From: Climacteris rufus
Taxonomy: Eukaryota > Chordata > Aves > Passeriformes > Climacteridae
NCBI GenBank assembly: GCA_013398175.1
Contig: VZRZ01006498.1
Span: 757,081-821,080 of the forward strand
Direction: 5' to 3'
DNA length: 64,000 nt
Both the position numbers and the translations under genes were made by a program. The notes below the pieces were generated by a model. The model ran no database searches. It saw only the letters and a program-made list of their open reading frames with translations, and was not told the origin of the DNA. Shown piece after piece: positions 13,201-24,834 of the stretch. The first letter of the stretch is position 1. Each line of letters starts with the position of its first letter.

Positions 13201-14115
13201 TTAGGATTCACACTGACTAATAGGCATCCTGGTAAATGAAGAAACTGTCAAGAACTAGATAGATACATAGATGCAGTTCCAAAGATGAAGAGTATAGATA
13301 CATCTTTATGGATAGAACCCTTCCTCCTTTCAATTTGTGTTCAAAACACCAATCTGACAGGAAATGTTAAAAAGATATTTCTTTTCACTTTCTTCTGAGA
13401 ATTTTTTTCTGGACTTAACAAAGGGAGGGGTCCCCCTCCAGCTGTTATGTCAAACTATAACAATATTGATATATTTTTTCAACTTCAAAACCATAGCTAA
13501 ATGCACCATGTTATTATCCCTTAGGAAAAAGAAGGACCTGATTTAGACAAAGAAAATTTTCTAACAATGTTAACCTAAATGCTACAATATAAGATGAGCT
13601 TCTATTTTTACTAAAAACCTCTGTCACTAAATTTGCAAGTGACCACCTTTAGGTTTTAGAATTAGAAGGAAATGGCATGGTCGTCTGAGTAGTTAAAATA
13701 TAATTTATGATTAATTATATTATAATATTTATATTATAATACATTATATAATTAGTTATAATTAATGTGTATCAGAGGCATTTCTTCCTATTTTTCTAGT
13801 CACATTCACACTATACTTTAAATAAAGGCCTGTAGATATTGTAGAGGAGGGCTTTTCAGTCTGCTTAAAAAGTCCTTAAACAAATATGGAAAATATTGGC
13901 TTTTTTCAAACCTTTGGCTGTTCAGTCTATGACGTGAGGAGTACAGGGCATGGTGATGACTAATAGGTCTCTTGCACTTTAAGTGTGAAGTAGTACAAAA
14001 GTTCGCCTGCTTTCAATAACTTTATTTATCAGCTTTTAATTAGATCCTTTACAGCTACATGTCCTTTGGTCTGAGCTAATTGATCATGCATTGTGGTTTT
14101 AATAGATTTTGCAAT
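10249..14115. other. AT-rich sequence without a recognisable gene
   Basis: No gene recognised. Contents: a 15-base T run (11694-11708), an AT-only inverted-repeat-rich patch (about 13697-13765) and a weak CR1-3'-end-like phrase around 12640-12690 (tctcctgatttccttccaac). Open frames are 95 codons or fewer and lysine- or phenylalanine-rich, as expected from AT-rich DNA. Confidence 0.6.
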
Positions 14116-14325
14116 AATAATGCTTCGCACTAATATAACACTTTAGATTTTCAAAGTACAGTCCAAACATTAACTAATTAACCCACAGAAAGCCCTTTGG
14201 GAGCTAAGAACAGTAAGTAAATATTTTATTCACTTTATAAAACAGGAATTTGGGAAATATGCAGTGATTTGATCAAGAATAGTGAGTGCGATGAGAAAAG
14301 GCTCCTTAAACAGAATCCAGGAGAA
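14116..14325 (+). repeat. Possible ancient amniote LINE/SINE remnant
   Basis: The sequence follows, very loosely, the plan of a widespread ancient amniote repeat (CR1-L3 or MIR type) whose 3' part reads: small genes-free intro, caaacattaattaa, an interval ending in gaggta, ttattatccccattttacag, then a caagtgacttgcccaagg-like phrase and ending in acccaggag. Here I see caaacattaactaattaa, gggagctaag, attcactttataaaacag, gcagtgatttgatcaagaat and aatccaggag in that order. Divergence is high, so this is a suggestion only. Confidence 0.35.
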
Positions 14326-14921
14326 GCTGATAAAGTGGGCTGAAAGTCAATATTTGTGCTTTGCTGAAAATTTTGATAATTTGAAATGTTTTATTTCCAG
14401 ATTTGAACAAAACCATGGTCTTGTTTCTGAAAGTAAAATAAAAATAGAATTTAGAAATATACATTTAAATATACATATTAACTTAAAATGTAAGTTTAAA
14501 AATAAAAGTCTTAAATTAATTATATTTTTTTGTCTTTTTAGCATATCTCAGTCATAAAGCTGGTTCTCTTATAATGCTATTCTTCATGGCATGTCTGTAG
14601 CTTTAAAATAGTCTGTCAAGTTGCAACAGATAATGGTAAAACCATTACATAAGTTTTTGTTTTAATAAAAACAAAATAAGGAAGCTGCTGCAGAAGGAAA
14701 TGTTTTGTTTCTGTGGGGATAGTTAGTTGAAAAATAATGTGATTCCCCAAAGTTACAGAAAATAAACCTTTTTGGTATTTAATTAAAACATATAACTTTA
14801 ACAGTAGTGTTACAAGTCCACATGAGCTTGATGTCAGTCAGAAAAACTAGCACTTAAATAAATTCAGGGACAAGAAAGTTGAAGATACTGTTATTCTAAA
14901 AACTATTCTTGACAGATTTTG

Positions 14922-14963
14922 NNNNNNNNNNNNNNNNNNNNNNNNNNNNNNNNNNNNNNNNNN
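14922..14963. other. Assembly gap (42 N)
   Basis: A run of 42 unknown bases. The right flank is a GGT-interrupted poly-T run, so the gap probably covers low-complexity DNA that was hard to assemble. Confidence 0.99.
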
Positions 14964-16590
14964 TTTTGGTGGGTTTTTTTTTTTTTTTTGGTAGCATTTT
15001 TATTTAACATATATATGCTGGGCACAGTTCAGAGACTGTAGACCTCTTTTATTGAAAAGTCACTACCAAAATCGATGTTGAATTTTGTTTGTTGATTCTT
15101 ATCTTTCATCAGTCTTTTATTTCAATTTCTGATTCCCTTTCTTCCTGGTCCCACTGCAGGTTTTTCTCTCTATATGAATTTCAGTGTTGGAAGTTTTCCA
15201 GTTTATAACTGGAGGCTGAAACAAGAGCTTGATGGTAGAAAAAAAAATGTGAGTAGGGAAGGAGATAATAGCTGAAACAACTAGAAATTTATTTCTGACA
15301 GTCCTGGCTAAAGAGCCCACGTGGCTTGTCCTGAGGAGAGCAGCAAGGAAAAAAAAAATCAATGTTTATTGCTAATTAGCAATTAAAATCTTACCCTTTT
15401 ATAGCTTATTAAAACATCATATAGAACTAATGGCTATCGAACTCCCAATGAAAGTTGCACAGTACTTAAAGCAACAATGATTTTTTGTTAGGAAACCATG
15501 AAGTCTACCAATATTCTTTGCTCTGTTCTGGGTTTCCTGACGAAAGATCTGACCTCTGCCTAGGTTTGCCACTCTGGAATTGAACCTAGCAGCATCTAAG
15601 ATGACAATATTGACTTTGAGAAGTGGGATCTGACATCAGTGGGAGAGGCTGGCATCTTGTATTCGTGGTTTTGTACAATCTGCACTGACAGAAAAAAACA
15701 TGGCAAAGAGACCACTTCTGTTGCCCAGGACTGGCAACAGCTGAGATGGTGGAGATGACTTAGTGAAAACAGAGCTGATGTCCCTTCCTGGGAGTAAGAT
15801 CCATCAGTTTCAGAATATATGGAAAAAAATATGGTGGTACCAGTTTTGTATTCCTTGACTGTATTCCTGAGGCATTTTAAGGGTTAGAGGGAGTTGTTAA
15901 AAAGTTCTGAGCAAAACAGACAACTAAGCTAGTTATTCATATTTCCTACTCCCCACTCTTTAGGTTTACCAAGTACAGATTATTTCTGAAAACAGTGCCT
16001 TCCTATCAAAAATGTTGTATTCCCACAGCTGTAAGAGCTTTAAAGGGAGAAGGAAACTACAATGTGAATTACCACCGTCCATTTAAGTTGAAATTTGCTA
16101 ATGCCTGGGAATTAATGGGTTTTGAGAAGCAAGAACAAGTCAAACTATTTTTTAATTTTTACTTGGAACCCAAAGTGGCAGTTCCAAGTATAGGTAAGAA
16201 AGAATAAAATCTACAAGTCTAACAGAAAGTCTGTGTACAAAGTACCTTGGTGAGTTCTAGTTTCTAACTTTTGTCCTTTAAATATTGACATTCCTTTTAC
16301 TCATGATTTTGACATCTGCAAAATTATTATTTTATTTACATTTCATTAAAAATTTCTCCTAAAGGCCTTTATTATTGGAAACTAAAAGAAAGGGAAATCC
16401 CAGCAGAAACACATTAAGCTTTGTTTCCTTTGCTTAGTATCCAATGTATGATTTCTAAGTACACATCATTTGTTATTATATTTGTCTTAGTGTCTGGCTC
16501 CAGGCATCCTCTAAGTTAAGGAAAAAAATTTGTTGGCTTTTTAGCCTGCAGCTTTGTAAGATGCTATGAGCATCAAAGACAAATCACCTG
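14964..16590. other. Sequence without a recognisable gene
   Basis: Begins with a T-rich run beside the N gap. No domain, repeat family or RNA gene recognised. A top-strand open frame at 15995-16207 (70 codons) has ordinary-looking composition but no recognisable motif and no support for splicing. Confidence 0.55.
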
Positions 16591-17283
16591 GAAGTGCGAG
16601 GATCAATTGATGGGAAAGGAATAGCCTATCTTGCCCATTATCACAGACTCCCTCATTAGGCATACTGTGAGAGTGCTGACAAGCTGTGATGGATCAGCAG
16701 GCTCTGCCACACCAAGCTGCATGGGAAATCTGTTGGCATCCATTAGACAATGGTCAGTGGGAGCCACATACCACCGAGCACACACGCTTCAGACTGCAAC
16801 AACACCTCCCACTCCAATGCGGTGCTTCCTGCCATTTGCTGAAGCTCCCCAACATTCACAGAGTGGAAATGTTTACATGAAGTGACACTGCAGCAATGTC
16901 CCCAGGAAGTGTTTTCAGAATGTAAACCAGCAGTAAGGACAACAAAGAGGCTTTGATCAACATTGTAATGCTCATTTCTGAAGCCTTCTGTCATTTTTGC
17001 AGGACACACAACGTAGTATTAGGTGTCCAGGATTCTTTAGCCAGATCTGTGCTTGGATGTGGTTCATGCCATGACCATAGAAAAGTTATACTGACATATT
17101 TAGCTTGCTGACATAGTGCCAGAGTAGAAACAAGAGTGAAAGGCTGTTGTACTGACTGCAAGCCACCTGGTGGCCTGGCAGGCGACAAGGTTTGGTGTCC
17201 CAGCAGCAGGCAAACCAAAGTCCTGTCAGCAGCTGTCAGTGCTGCCTGCAAGTGGCTCAGTGGAAGGCTGGCTGCAGCAGAGT
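16591..17283. other. Moderately GC-rich stretch of unknown nature
   Basis: The base composition is clearly richer in G and C than the surroundings. Overlapping open frames on both strands (up to 135 codons, 16991-17398 bottom) show no known domain and run across into the adjacent LTR, so they are unlikely to be genes. It may be further retroviral or other repeat sequence, or a unique GC-rich patch. Confidence 0.4.
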
Positions 17284-17692
17284 TGTTGCTAGGCAACGAT
17301 GCAAGGGCGAAGGAAGAAAGAGGGACTCTTTCCTTGTCTGCAGTCCCAACTTTATTCCAGCCCCGAGGGGCAGAAGTTTCGGTTGAAAGGGGAGACAAAG
17401 GAGAAGAGCTGTTTGGGAGCAGTTACAGCAACTTTTAAATGGGGGAGGAGAAGGGGAGGAACAAAGGGACAAACCAATGGGGAAATGACAAGGGGTGACA
17501 GGGAACAAATCACAACAGTTTGGGGGAGGGAAATATTTGAATCAACCAATGGTGAACCTAACAGAGCAGAATTTTCCAGAACTTAATGCATAGGCAACAC
17601 AGCACATGAATATACATAGGGATTTGAACCAATGAGGTTAGGGGAACAAATAAGCTTCTGAAAAAGGGGGAGAAGACGCTGCAGGAGTGACA
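17284..17692 (-). repeat. Endogenous retrovirus LTR
   Basis: Read on the bottom strand this has the full order of LTR signals: a start with TGTCACTCC (17692 leftward), three ATTGG/CCAAT boxes (top-strand ccaat at 17629-17633, 17546-17550 and 17474-17478), a TATA-like tttaaaag around 17431-17440, a polyadenylation signal AATAAA (top-strand tttatt at 17351-17356) about 80 bases later, and an end in GCCTAGCAACA at 17284. TGT...ACA termini fit a retroviral LTR. No target duplication was found at the two ends, which could mean a 3' LTR of a larger decayed provirus, or misjudged borders. Confidence 0.65.
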
Positions 17693-17713
17693 CCTAGTGG
17701 GAGGTGACCCTAG

Positions 17714-17830
17714 ACTTGGGTCTCGCCCTCGGATCCGCCCTCAGGGTCTGAGTCCTGGGCAGGGAAATCCACCCACTTGATGTCACTCAGCCCCAAGGTG
17801 GGCTGGGCCGCCGCAATAAAAGGTGTGGAT
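17714..17830 (-). pseudogene. Possible retroviral coding tail next to the LTR
   Basis: Immediately upstream of the LTR on the bottom strand, a short open frame ends at a stop at about 17714-17716. Its last residues are acidic and serine/glycine-rich, including WVDFPAQDSDPEGGSEGE. It is bounded by a stop codon at the left end of the frame as read, so only about 35-40 codons are open. It could be the end of a retroviral polyprotein, given its position directly before a 3' LTR, but I do not recognise the protein and no other coding is visible. Confidence 0.3.
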
Positions 17831-20800
17831 TAGCTTGTACTGGTTGAAGAATCACTACAACAGGAAGAGGTAACAGTGTCCTCCACATCTGCAAAAGTCC
17901 TGGGCTGCAAACTGTCTATAGTTATCCACAGCTATTAGCTGTGATATAGAATTGCTATTTTTACTACCTGCTGCTGCATTTGTGCTCAGCATGTGTGGAA
18001 AAAAGAGAGATTTTTAGGTCCAGCAGGAGGCAGAACTTGCCTTGGTACCACAAAAGCCCCCAGGGCACACACAACCATGCAAAGTCTTCAGTATTGATGC
18101 TTCTTTCAATCAGTTATTAGCAACACCAGTAGTTTAGTTCTAAAAGCACAGGGCACCGTTTTGGCAGTTTAGTTGTCAAGGATAGAAAAAAATTAACTTG
18201 ATCATGGACAGTAATTTCTTTATAGTAATTTTTTTCTGACAGTCCATGAAGAAAAGGCATGAGGTTATCTTATTTAAAGCTGAAGCTAGTAAACAGAGAT
18301 AGCAAAAATAAATTAATGGAAGAATTTGCCTAGCAATTAAGTTAATTTTCTGTTATTGAAAAAATGTTTTAAAACAGATACAGAAATTTTGTACTTGTTA
18401 AAGAATTTGTTGGAATGAGATCTTTGACTTACTTTAGAAATCAAACTAAAAATCCTACGTATCCAATTTTTCTTAGAAGTATCTGCTTTGAATTAATTTG
18501 TAGAATCTGTTGAATTTTCTATTAGTGTGACCTCCTGTTTATGTATGCAACTGTATGTTAAGGGAAAGAGAGAGGGGGGAACATATATCTGTCCTAAAAT
18601 AGATGTATGAGCTGCAATAATACGTAATGCTAATAGAAAATATCAATATTTCATCACACATGTAAGAGATTTTTTCAAATACATTAAAGATGCACAATAT
18701 GAGAAGGTGACAATAGTATATCCATAGTTTGGTATAGTAAGCTCATATACTAATTTTTCCTTATGATTGAGTAAATTATTGTCTATGTAATAAAGAATTT
18801 TATTTCCTCCCCAAGGTTATTCACATTCAGGACAACAGGTAATAAAACATGCATGTGTTTATGATGAGCTGCATTCCACCATTTTATCAAAAATAGAAGA
18901 GTTGGAATTGATAATAATTTGTGGCTCATACATAACAATAAATCAAATTTATTGAAAATACTGCTGCCCATAATATGATGAAAATATTCCAGTGTCATTA
19001 AGTTTGGGACAGTGCCAAACATTTCAGACATTACAGCAACAATTAAATTTACTTGTGAAACCTCAGATACACTTGGTGTAATGTACTAAAAATAAAAACA
19101 TAATTAGACATTGTTCTAGGAATTGTGTAGAATTTTTTAATTTGTCCAATTTTGAAAGTTAAACACTGGGTAGAATTGTGAAATGGAGAGGGAGAAGCAC
19201 ATTCTTTATTTAGACTTTCATGTTAGATAACATAAGTTTACATGATAGATCAGAGAGTACACAGAAGGATGACTACATGCAGGCCTATACTATCTATTAA
19301 ATTGAACAAAATAACAACCCAATCTGATTATCCTGATTGACGTATATGTTCACTTTAACTTCAGAATAAATTTTGAGGGGATATGTTTATACTTTGCACT
19401 GGATTACCTGGTCAGCTTTTGAGATACCTTTATTTCCATTGCAGTCCCAAAGAACTTTTTCTTTTTTTTTTTTTTTTTAATTTAGCATTGGAATCAATAC
19501 AGTTGCAATATTTCCATTCTCATGGAAACTGAAAACAGTAAAAAATGATGTAAACTGCAATAATTTATTACTTTATTATTTAATCTCCTTCTTTCAAACC
19601 ATATCTACACCTCTGCTGGTGGAAAAATTTTACAGTTGGAAGGAAGTTCAGGACTGATCAATTCCCTACATTGACAAATATGTAAGAACATAAACATATA
19701 TAAATGTATAGGTATTTTTCCTTTTGCTAGGAGATTTTTAGTGCCATGTGTATTGCAAAATATGATACTGGATTTAGAGTGTGTTGAGAAGAACATTAAG
19801 CTGATTCTGAAACTTTTGATAGCGAAGCCAACAAAAAAGTAAGAACTTATAACAGAATAGTGTAATTAGTGTGAAGCAACTTTAGTATATGACTGGTGTT
19901 TTCTTTATTCAGATCCTCAAAGAACACTCTCAAAAGTGTCAAGAGATTTACTTTAAAATTTTGCTGTGCCCTTAGATAATTGTGTCATAACTTTGATAAT
20001 ATATTTTGCCTATCATCTTGCAAAACACTGAAGGGCTTTATCAAAAATAAATATCGACATGCTATTCTCTCAGTTCATGTCCAGCGTGATAGGAAAAAGG
20101 AGAACAAATGTTGGGCAAGAGGAAGATTATTATGAAACAAAGCAAAATTGGTCACCAGGGTTTTGTTGTCCAAGAGGGATGATATGCTAAAAGTGAATGA
20201 ATAGTTTAAATAATGAAAACTAAGTTATATGTTTAAAGATCTTTGTTTCACTAGTTTGCTGTGAGTAATGCAAGTAATGTCTGGCTGAAATATACAGCTC
20301 TGTCTTGAATATGGTCCTTTAAATTAACAGTATTTCATCTGGTGTTAAAAGGAATGGTGATGGTTGGACAGTCTGTCAGAGAAAAAGTAAAGCCCTAAAT
20401 CCAAGCTGAAATTAATTGTCCTCTGTCAAGGCTGTGTTTTCTGTCTGAAGCAATTGTTGAAATTGTATTCAAAATTCAATTGAAGAGGTTTTCCTTCTGA
20501 ATTGTAAAAAAAACCCCAACAAACTAAAAATCCCCTAAATATATCCTGTTCCCAGGGAAAAGCAGGCATCAAATTTATTGAGAAAGAAGGATGAGAAATG
20601 AATAATCTCCTAATCAATAAAAAGTTTGCAAGCTAAAGCTTTCTTCATATCTGTTTCAATCTGACACTTTTCTTCCTTGGCCATCTTATGTTTTGCTCAA
20701 GGTTTTATAACATGTGACTCTTGGAAAATTTATTCTTCTAAAGATTTTGGCAAAACAAGTGACAGGAGTCTGTGTAAAGAGATGAATGTCCAACATCAGA

Positions 20801-22909
20801 AGCAAAATTTTTGCATTGCCTGTGCAGCTGCAACTGTCCACCAACAAGCAGAATTAAGAGATTTAGGGAAAGGAGCGATGGCTTTTAATAAAGGAAGTAG
20901 TCATCATCCATCATAAAATCTGCAAGATAGAATGGAACCCAAAACTTTCTGATTAACATTTAGTTAGATACTGTTTTTTTGTTTCATAAATATATAGCTA
21001 GGATTTTAGAGTCTATGGCACACAGCTTGTTTCCCAGAACTAGAAAACCCTGGAGACTGTAAACAAGCCTTCTCTTTTGTTAAAATAGTCTCCAAGCTCA
21101 AAAATATCCGAAAGAGATTAATTGGCTATGACTGATATTCTGATTGTCCCCACCTGGCAGCCATGTCTCTGTGCATCCACTGCTGGAACCAGCAGCCTTT
21201 TCTGTAAAGAGTAGAGACAGGCACAACCTTAGGCAGTGGTGGGTTGGGGAGAGGGGCAGCCTGCCAGAAAAATATTCTTCTTCCTGTGCCCAGAAGATCA
21301 CAGTGCCTCTTTCAATTAATTATGAGAAAGTGGAATCACCAATGTTCCTCTGCCTATCCTGCTGTGTAATCCTGCCATAATCCCAGTTTTTACCAGTGCC
21401 ACATGGGCAATGAAAAACAGCAGCAGACAGCTTTGTTTTTGTAATACTTTCTTCCATTTAACTGCAGCTTACCATTCTCAGGCATCTCTGCCAAGTGAAT
21501 GTTCCCTGAGATATTAAAACATGCCATATTCATACACTTCATGATACAGTGGAAAATTTTCACTTACGCTCTAGCCTTCCTGATTACATATTTATCTTCT
21601 TAGGATATTTTACCACAGGTAAAATGTCTTCTCTCTAATAAGCTCATCTTTGTCTGTCTCTCTGCTGCCCCTTGTTATTGAGGGAAAATGTCAGCTCCCT
21701 TGTTTGGGCTCTGTTTTGAAGTAGTAGTAATTCACACAGTGGGATTGGACTTTCATACATTCACATATAGAGTGAATGTATGAAATACGTGAATGTATGA
21801 GCAGTATTAGAACAAATCCCTCCCTTCTCTTTAGTTTCTCTATTAAATACATACTTACAAACCTATTGCAATAAAAATGCTTATTGAGGCATAAAGCAAA
21901 AACAAGTTTTGAAGCTATAAACGATATCTAGCACACCTGATTAAGAAGAGGCAATAATTTATGATTTTTTGTGTCACTAAAGTATTACAAAGGCATTGAC
22001 AAAAATTGCAGGAGAATTCAGTAGAAGATTCTAGGCCCTTATAAGACTGTATCATATTATATGGTGCTACTCTCACTTTCCTGTTGTGTTGTCCAAACGT
22101 TCCTCTTAGCAAAGCTCTCCAGTTTCTTTTCATCTTAGATTCATGTGTCTAGGAGGACTAGATTCTTGTTCCTCATAAGCAGCTATAAGATTGCACTGCT
22201 GCAGTCTTAGAAGATAATCTTTCCTCATTGGTTCTAAGGATTTCAAACATGATTTTCGAGGCTAATATTTACTGCTTGTCAGCATGGGAAAGCCAGTAGA
22301 TTGCTGTTTTTATAAGTGATTGTCTTTTTCCTCCTCTGAAATATAGAAACATATTTGATATAATATACTATGTTAAGCATTAAAGGCGCAAACATTAAAG
22401 GGGCAAACTTGTGGGCAGTTGCACAACTAGAGCACAGGAAAACATATATAAATAGAAAAAGAATGTGAAAAATAACAACAAAAAAAGTTGCAAAACAAGC
22501 AGGAAAGCTACCTGAAGAAACCCAAGTAATCCGCAGGACAAGTAAGACAGTGGCTTGCAGAAACAGAACAAGTGCCAGTTCCTGAAACAATATGAATGAT
22601 GTGAGGAGTAGATGAGATAATTTTCCTTCTGGGAAGGGAGATGAGTGTAAACACACCAGTGATGAGAGAGCAGAAAGATGGGCAAGAAAGGAGTCACTCA
22701 AATGGATTTTAGCTTCCTTCATGAAAGACCTCTCAAACCCATCACCTTCACCTTGGCTAAGAACATCGAAGACTGTGGGCATCAGTACTACATGTCATCA
22801 GTTCCATAGTGTTCTTATGTATTGCAATATACTACTATGCTGCACTCACAGGTAATGTAGAATAAGATTGTTCAGGGATAATTGTGTGAATATCCAGTAA
22901 TACTGACTG
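17831..22909. other. Sequence without a recognisable gene
   Basis: The first 250 bases are a little GC-rich and may still belong to the retroviral insertion. The remainder is AT-rich with a 17-base T run (19462-19478), a strong hairpin (21751-21785) and no recognised gene. The longest open frame of the window (22279-22782, bottom strand, 167 codons) is phenylalanine/leucine-rich because the other strand is A-rich; it has no recognisable domain. Confidence 0.55.
21751..21785. repeat. Perfect inverted repeat, 14-bp arms
   Basis: TTTCATACATTCAC, a 7-base spacer (atataga) and the exact reverse complement. A further partial copy of the right arm (gtgaatgtatga) follows at about 21790-21801, so the arm occurs three times within 51 bases. 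Confidence 0.8.
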
Positions 22910-22913
22910 ATAA
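22910..22913. repeat. Target-site duplication, left copy (ATAA)
   Basis: ATAA directly precedes the TGTAGC terminus of the left LTR and is repeated at 25367-25370 directly after the right LTR. Four bases is the length made by gammaretrovirus-like (ERV1) integrases. AT-rich DNA makes a chance 4-base match quite possible. Confidence 0.5.
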
Positions 22914-23474
22914 TGTAGCGCAGGTAAAAAGTGTGGGTTACTGGAAGCCTTTGGCAGCAATCATGTGACCTGAGAAAAGCAATTCCAGCCTTGCCCTGTT
23001 CCCCTGGGGGAGGGATCGCAGCTGCCTTCTTCTTCCCTGCTGGCGTTTGCAGGACCTCATGCACGTGGTTTAATTGAGGCAGTAAAAGTGAAGAGATGAG
23101 GAAGGGTTCTTTTCTGCTTGAGTCCAGATAGCAGACAAGGAGCGGATGAAGAACAGGGAGGGCTGGCACAAGCTAGCTGATAAATCAGGGAAGCAAGGGG
23201 AAGGCAGTTGGAAGAGAGCCAATGGCTGCGGAGGACCGGAACGACTGACAGGGGCGCTGGCCAGCCACGCGGCTGTCCGCACACAGCAGAGCAACCAATG
23301 GGCTGCCCTTTTGGGCAGGGACCAACCCCCCACTATGATCAGGGAGCCCCCGCAGCGGCTTGGGGCATGCCACCCCTGGCTACATCGACATTGGGAGGGG
23401 AGGGCCAAACCCCCGCGGCTCCAGCACGGTGGGGCCGGGCTGGGCCGTTGGCTACCCCCAGAGGCACTGCAATA
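22914..23474 (-). repeat. 3' LTR of the deleted retrovirus
   Basis: Matches the 5' LTR along its whole length; by eye roughly one base in ten differs, many differences being at CpG sites. It carries about 36 extra bases (near 23119-23154) absent from the other LTR. Its inner end reads gcaata on the top strand where the outer end of the partner reads gcaaca, so the terminal CA has probably mutated. CCAAT boxes and the ATTAAA-type polyadenylation signal are conserved. Confidence 0.8.
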
Positions 23475-24268
23475 GTTCACCGTTTCTTACAAAAAAATTA
23501 AAAGGGTTTTACAGATTAACAATGTAGTTTTTCCACCCACAGGTCCCTAAAAATCAGAAAGTTTATTTCAGTCTCTTTGAGTCCTGAGTGTGGGTTTTTT
23601 TTTTGAAAACAGCTTGGAGGTTCACACAGTCTTGGTTGTTTTCTTTGCATCTTTTTCTCTTCCAAGCGGCATTTTTCTTATTTAATTCTGTAGTTTCTGG
23701 GGAGAGCTTAACAAACACTTTTGTAAGATCCCCGTGCACTCACCTGAGTGATGCAGAGGTGGACATGCAGGCTTATTTACTTTCTCCACAGAGTTTGCCT
23801 GTTGGGGAGTGTGGGGTAGAGGTTTTTCTTATTAGCAGGGCCATTGTATGTTAATTTGGCCAGCTGCTTGGTGAATTCCCCATGGGGGAAGGGCCCGATG
23901 TAAAGGGGGAGGGGCCAGGCCCCAGCACGGGAAAAATTTGTGGGGATGAAGGGAGAAGGAAGAGAAGCTGCAGGCTGAGTCACGTGGCCCGTGCCATATA
24001 AGCCTGCATGGCTGTGCCATGCAGTTGGCAGGATTCTTGTTGTTACAGATTAGGGCAGAAAAACTGGGAATGAGGGGAAGGTAAAAAGGGTTAGGAAAAA
24101 TTCCCGAGCAGCATGGCCAGTGCTGCCCTGGCAGGGGTAAGAAATAGGTGGGGCAGAGACTGAGAGATGGCAGCAACTCAGTTATCATGTGATGAGGTAT
24201 CTCTGCCCCCCCACTTCTGTGGAGGTTAGTGGGAGTAGGAGCACACAGAGGGAAATCACCAGTAGTCT
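23475..24268 (-). pseudogene. 3' internal region of the retrovirus, decayed
   Basis: Runs from the splice acceptor to the 3' LTR. Directly after the acceptor a bottom-strand frame reads a leucine-rich hydrophobic run (LLVISLCVLLLPLTST) followed by a stop, like a signal peptide of an envelope protein, but it lacks its own ATG in frame nearby. Nearer the 3' LTR an open frame of 68 codons (23777-23983) has coding-like composition, with no recognisable motif. No polypurine tract is obvious before the 3' LTR. An envelope origin is an inference from position alone. Confidence 0.35.
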
Positions 24269-24270
24269 CT
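24269..24270 (-). promoter_or_regulatory. Candidate splice acceptor in the retrovirus
   Basis: Bottom strand: a pyrimidine-rich run (ttttccaattcttccc) ends in AG here. With the donor at 24487-24495 it would give the kind of spliced message retroviruses use for envelope. Confidence 0.45.
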
Positions 24271-24301
24271 GGGAAGAATTGGAAAATATGGAGACAACTT
24301 T

Positions 24302-24370
24302 TTAAAGTTTAGGGTTCCCACCACCAGGGGTAAGGGTCTTCCTCTTGGGAACTGGGCAAGCCTGACCCAT
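24302..24370 (-). pseudogene. gag start with early stop
   Basis: The bottom strand has ATG at 24370-24368 followed by MGQACPVPKRKTLTPGGGN and a stop after 22 codons. A start with Met-Gly is the N-myristoylation signal that directs retroviral Gag to the membrane, and MGQ is the usual beginning of gammaretrovirus-like Gag. The ATG lies about 465 bases after the 5' LTR, a normal leader length. Everything past the first 22 codons (matrix, capsid, nucleocapsid) is missing. The in-frame stop and the close splice acceptor suggest a deletion that removed gag and pol. A chance MGQ start is possible but the position supports the reading. Confidence 0.6.
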
Positions 24371-24486
24371 ATTTCCCAAAATCTCACCACCCGCCAAAAG
24401 GAAAAAATGCAGAAAATAATAAAAACAGTGATGGATATATAGAGCAGTCCCGGAGGTACCCGTCTCCTGTCCTTTCAGGTTCCTAG

Positions 24487-24495
24487 GGTACTCAC
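24487..24495 (-). promoter_or_regulatory. Candidate splice donor in the retroviral leader
   Basis: GTGAGTACC on the bottom strand, between the primer-binding site and the gag ATG, matches the GTRAGT donor consensus. This is where simple retroviruses have their main splice donor. Confidence 0.5.
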
Positions 24496-24816
24496 AATCC
24501 TCGGGACGCGTCACGGCTTCTTCTATCGTGGGTGCCCCTTTCTGCAGTCCTGGGAGTCCATTTGGACTTGAAATCCCAACTTTCTCGTGGGCTTGCTATC
24601 CTGCCTTTAGTCCATGATGCTTCCCTCAAAAAAAGTTCTTTTGGTGGTGTCTTCTTCTGTGTTTTTTGACCAGTTGTCCAGAGCGGCTTGAGAATTATTG
24701 GTCACCTTCCAGGGTTTGTCGGACACAAATCGGCAGCCTTGGAAGGTTATTTGATCATTCCAGAACGTTACTCCTGTCGAGCAGAGATGTTTCTCCGAAG
24801 GCTTTCAGCAAGAAAG

Positions 24817-24834
24817 CACTGCATTGGGACACCA
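24817..24834 (-). promoter_or_regulatory. Candidate primer-binding site
   Basis: On the bottom strand TGGTGTCCCAATGCAGTG begins directly after the 5' LTR. Retroviral primer-binding sites start with TGG and match the last 18 bases of a tRNA. I could not match this sequence to a tRNA from memory; the usual proline, leucine or tryptophan sites differ. Confidence 0.45.

Noticed and set aside
15570..15590. B-box-like word GGTTCAATTCC on the bottom strand
   Set aside because: No A box at a suitable distance and no tRNA-like fold; treated as chance.
22279..22782. Longest open frame in the window, 167 codons, bottom strand, with hydrophobic segments
   Set aside because: Leucine/phenylalanine richness follows from A-rich DNA on the opposite strand. 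No signal, domain, splice or conservation evidence is visible.
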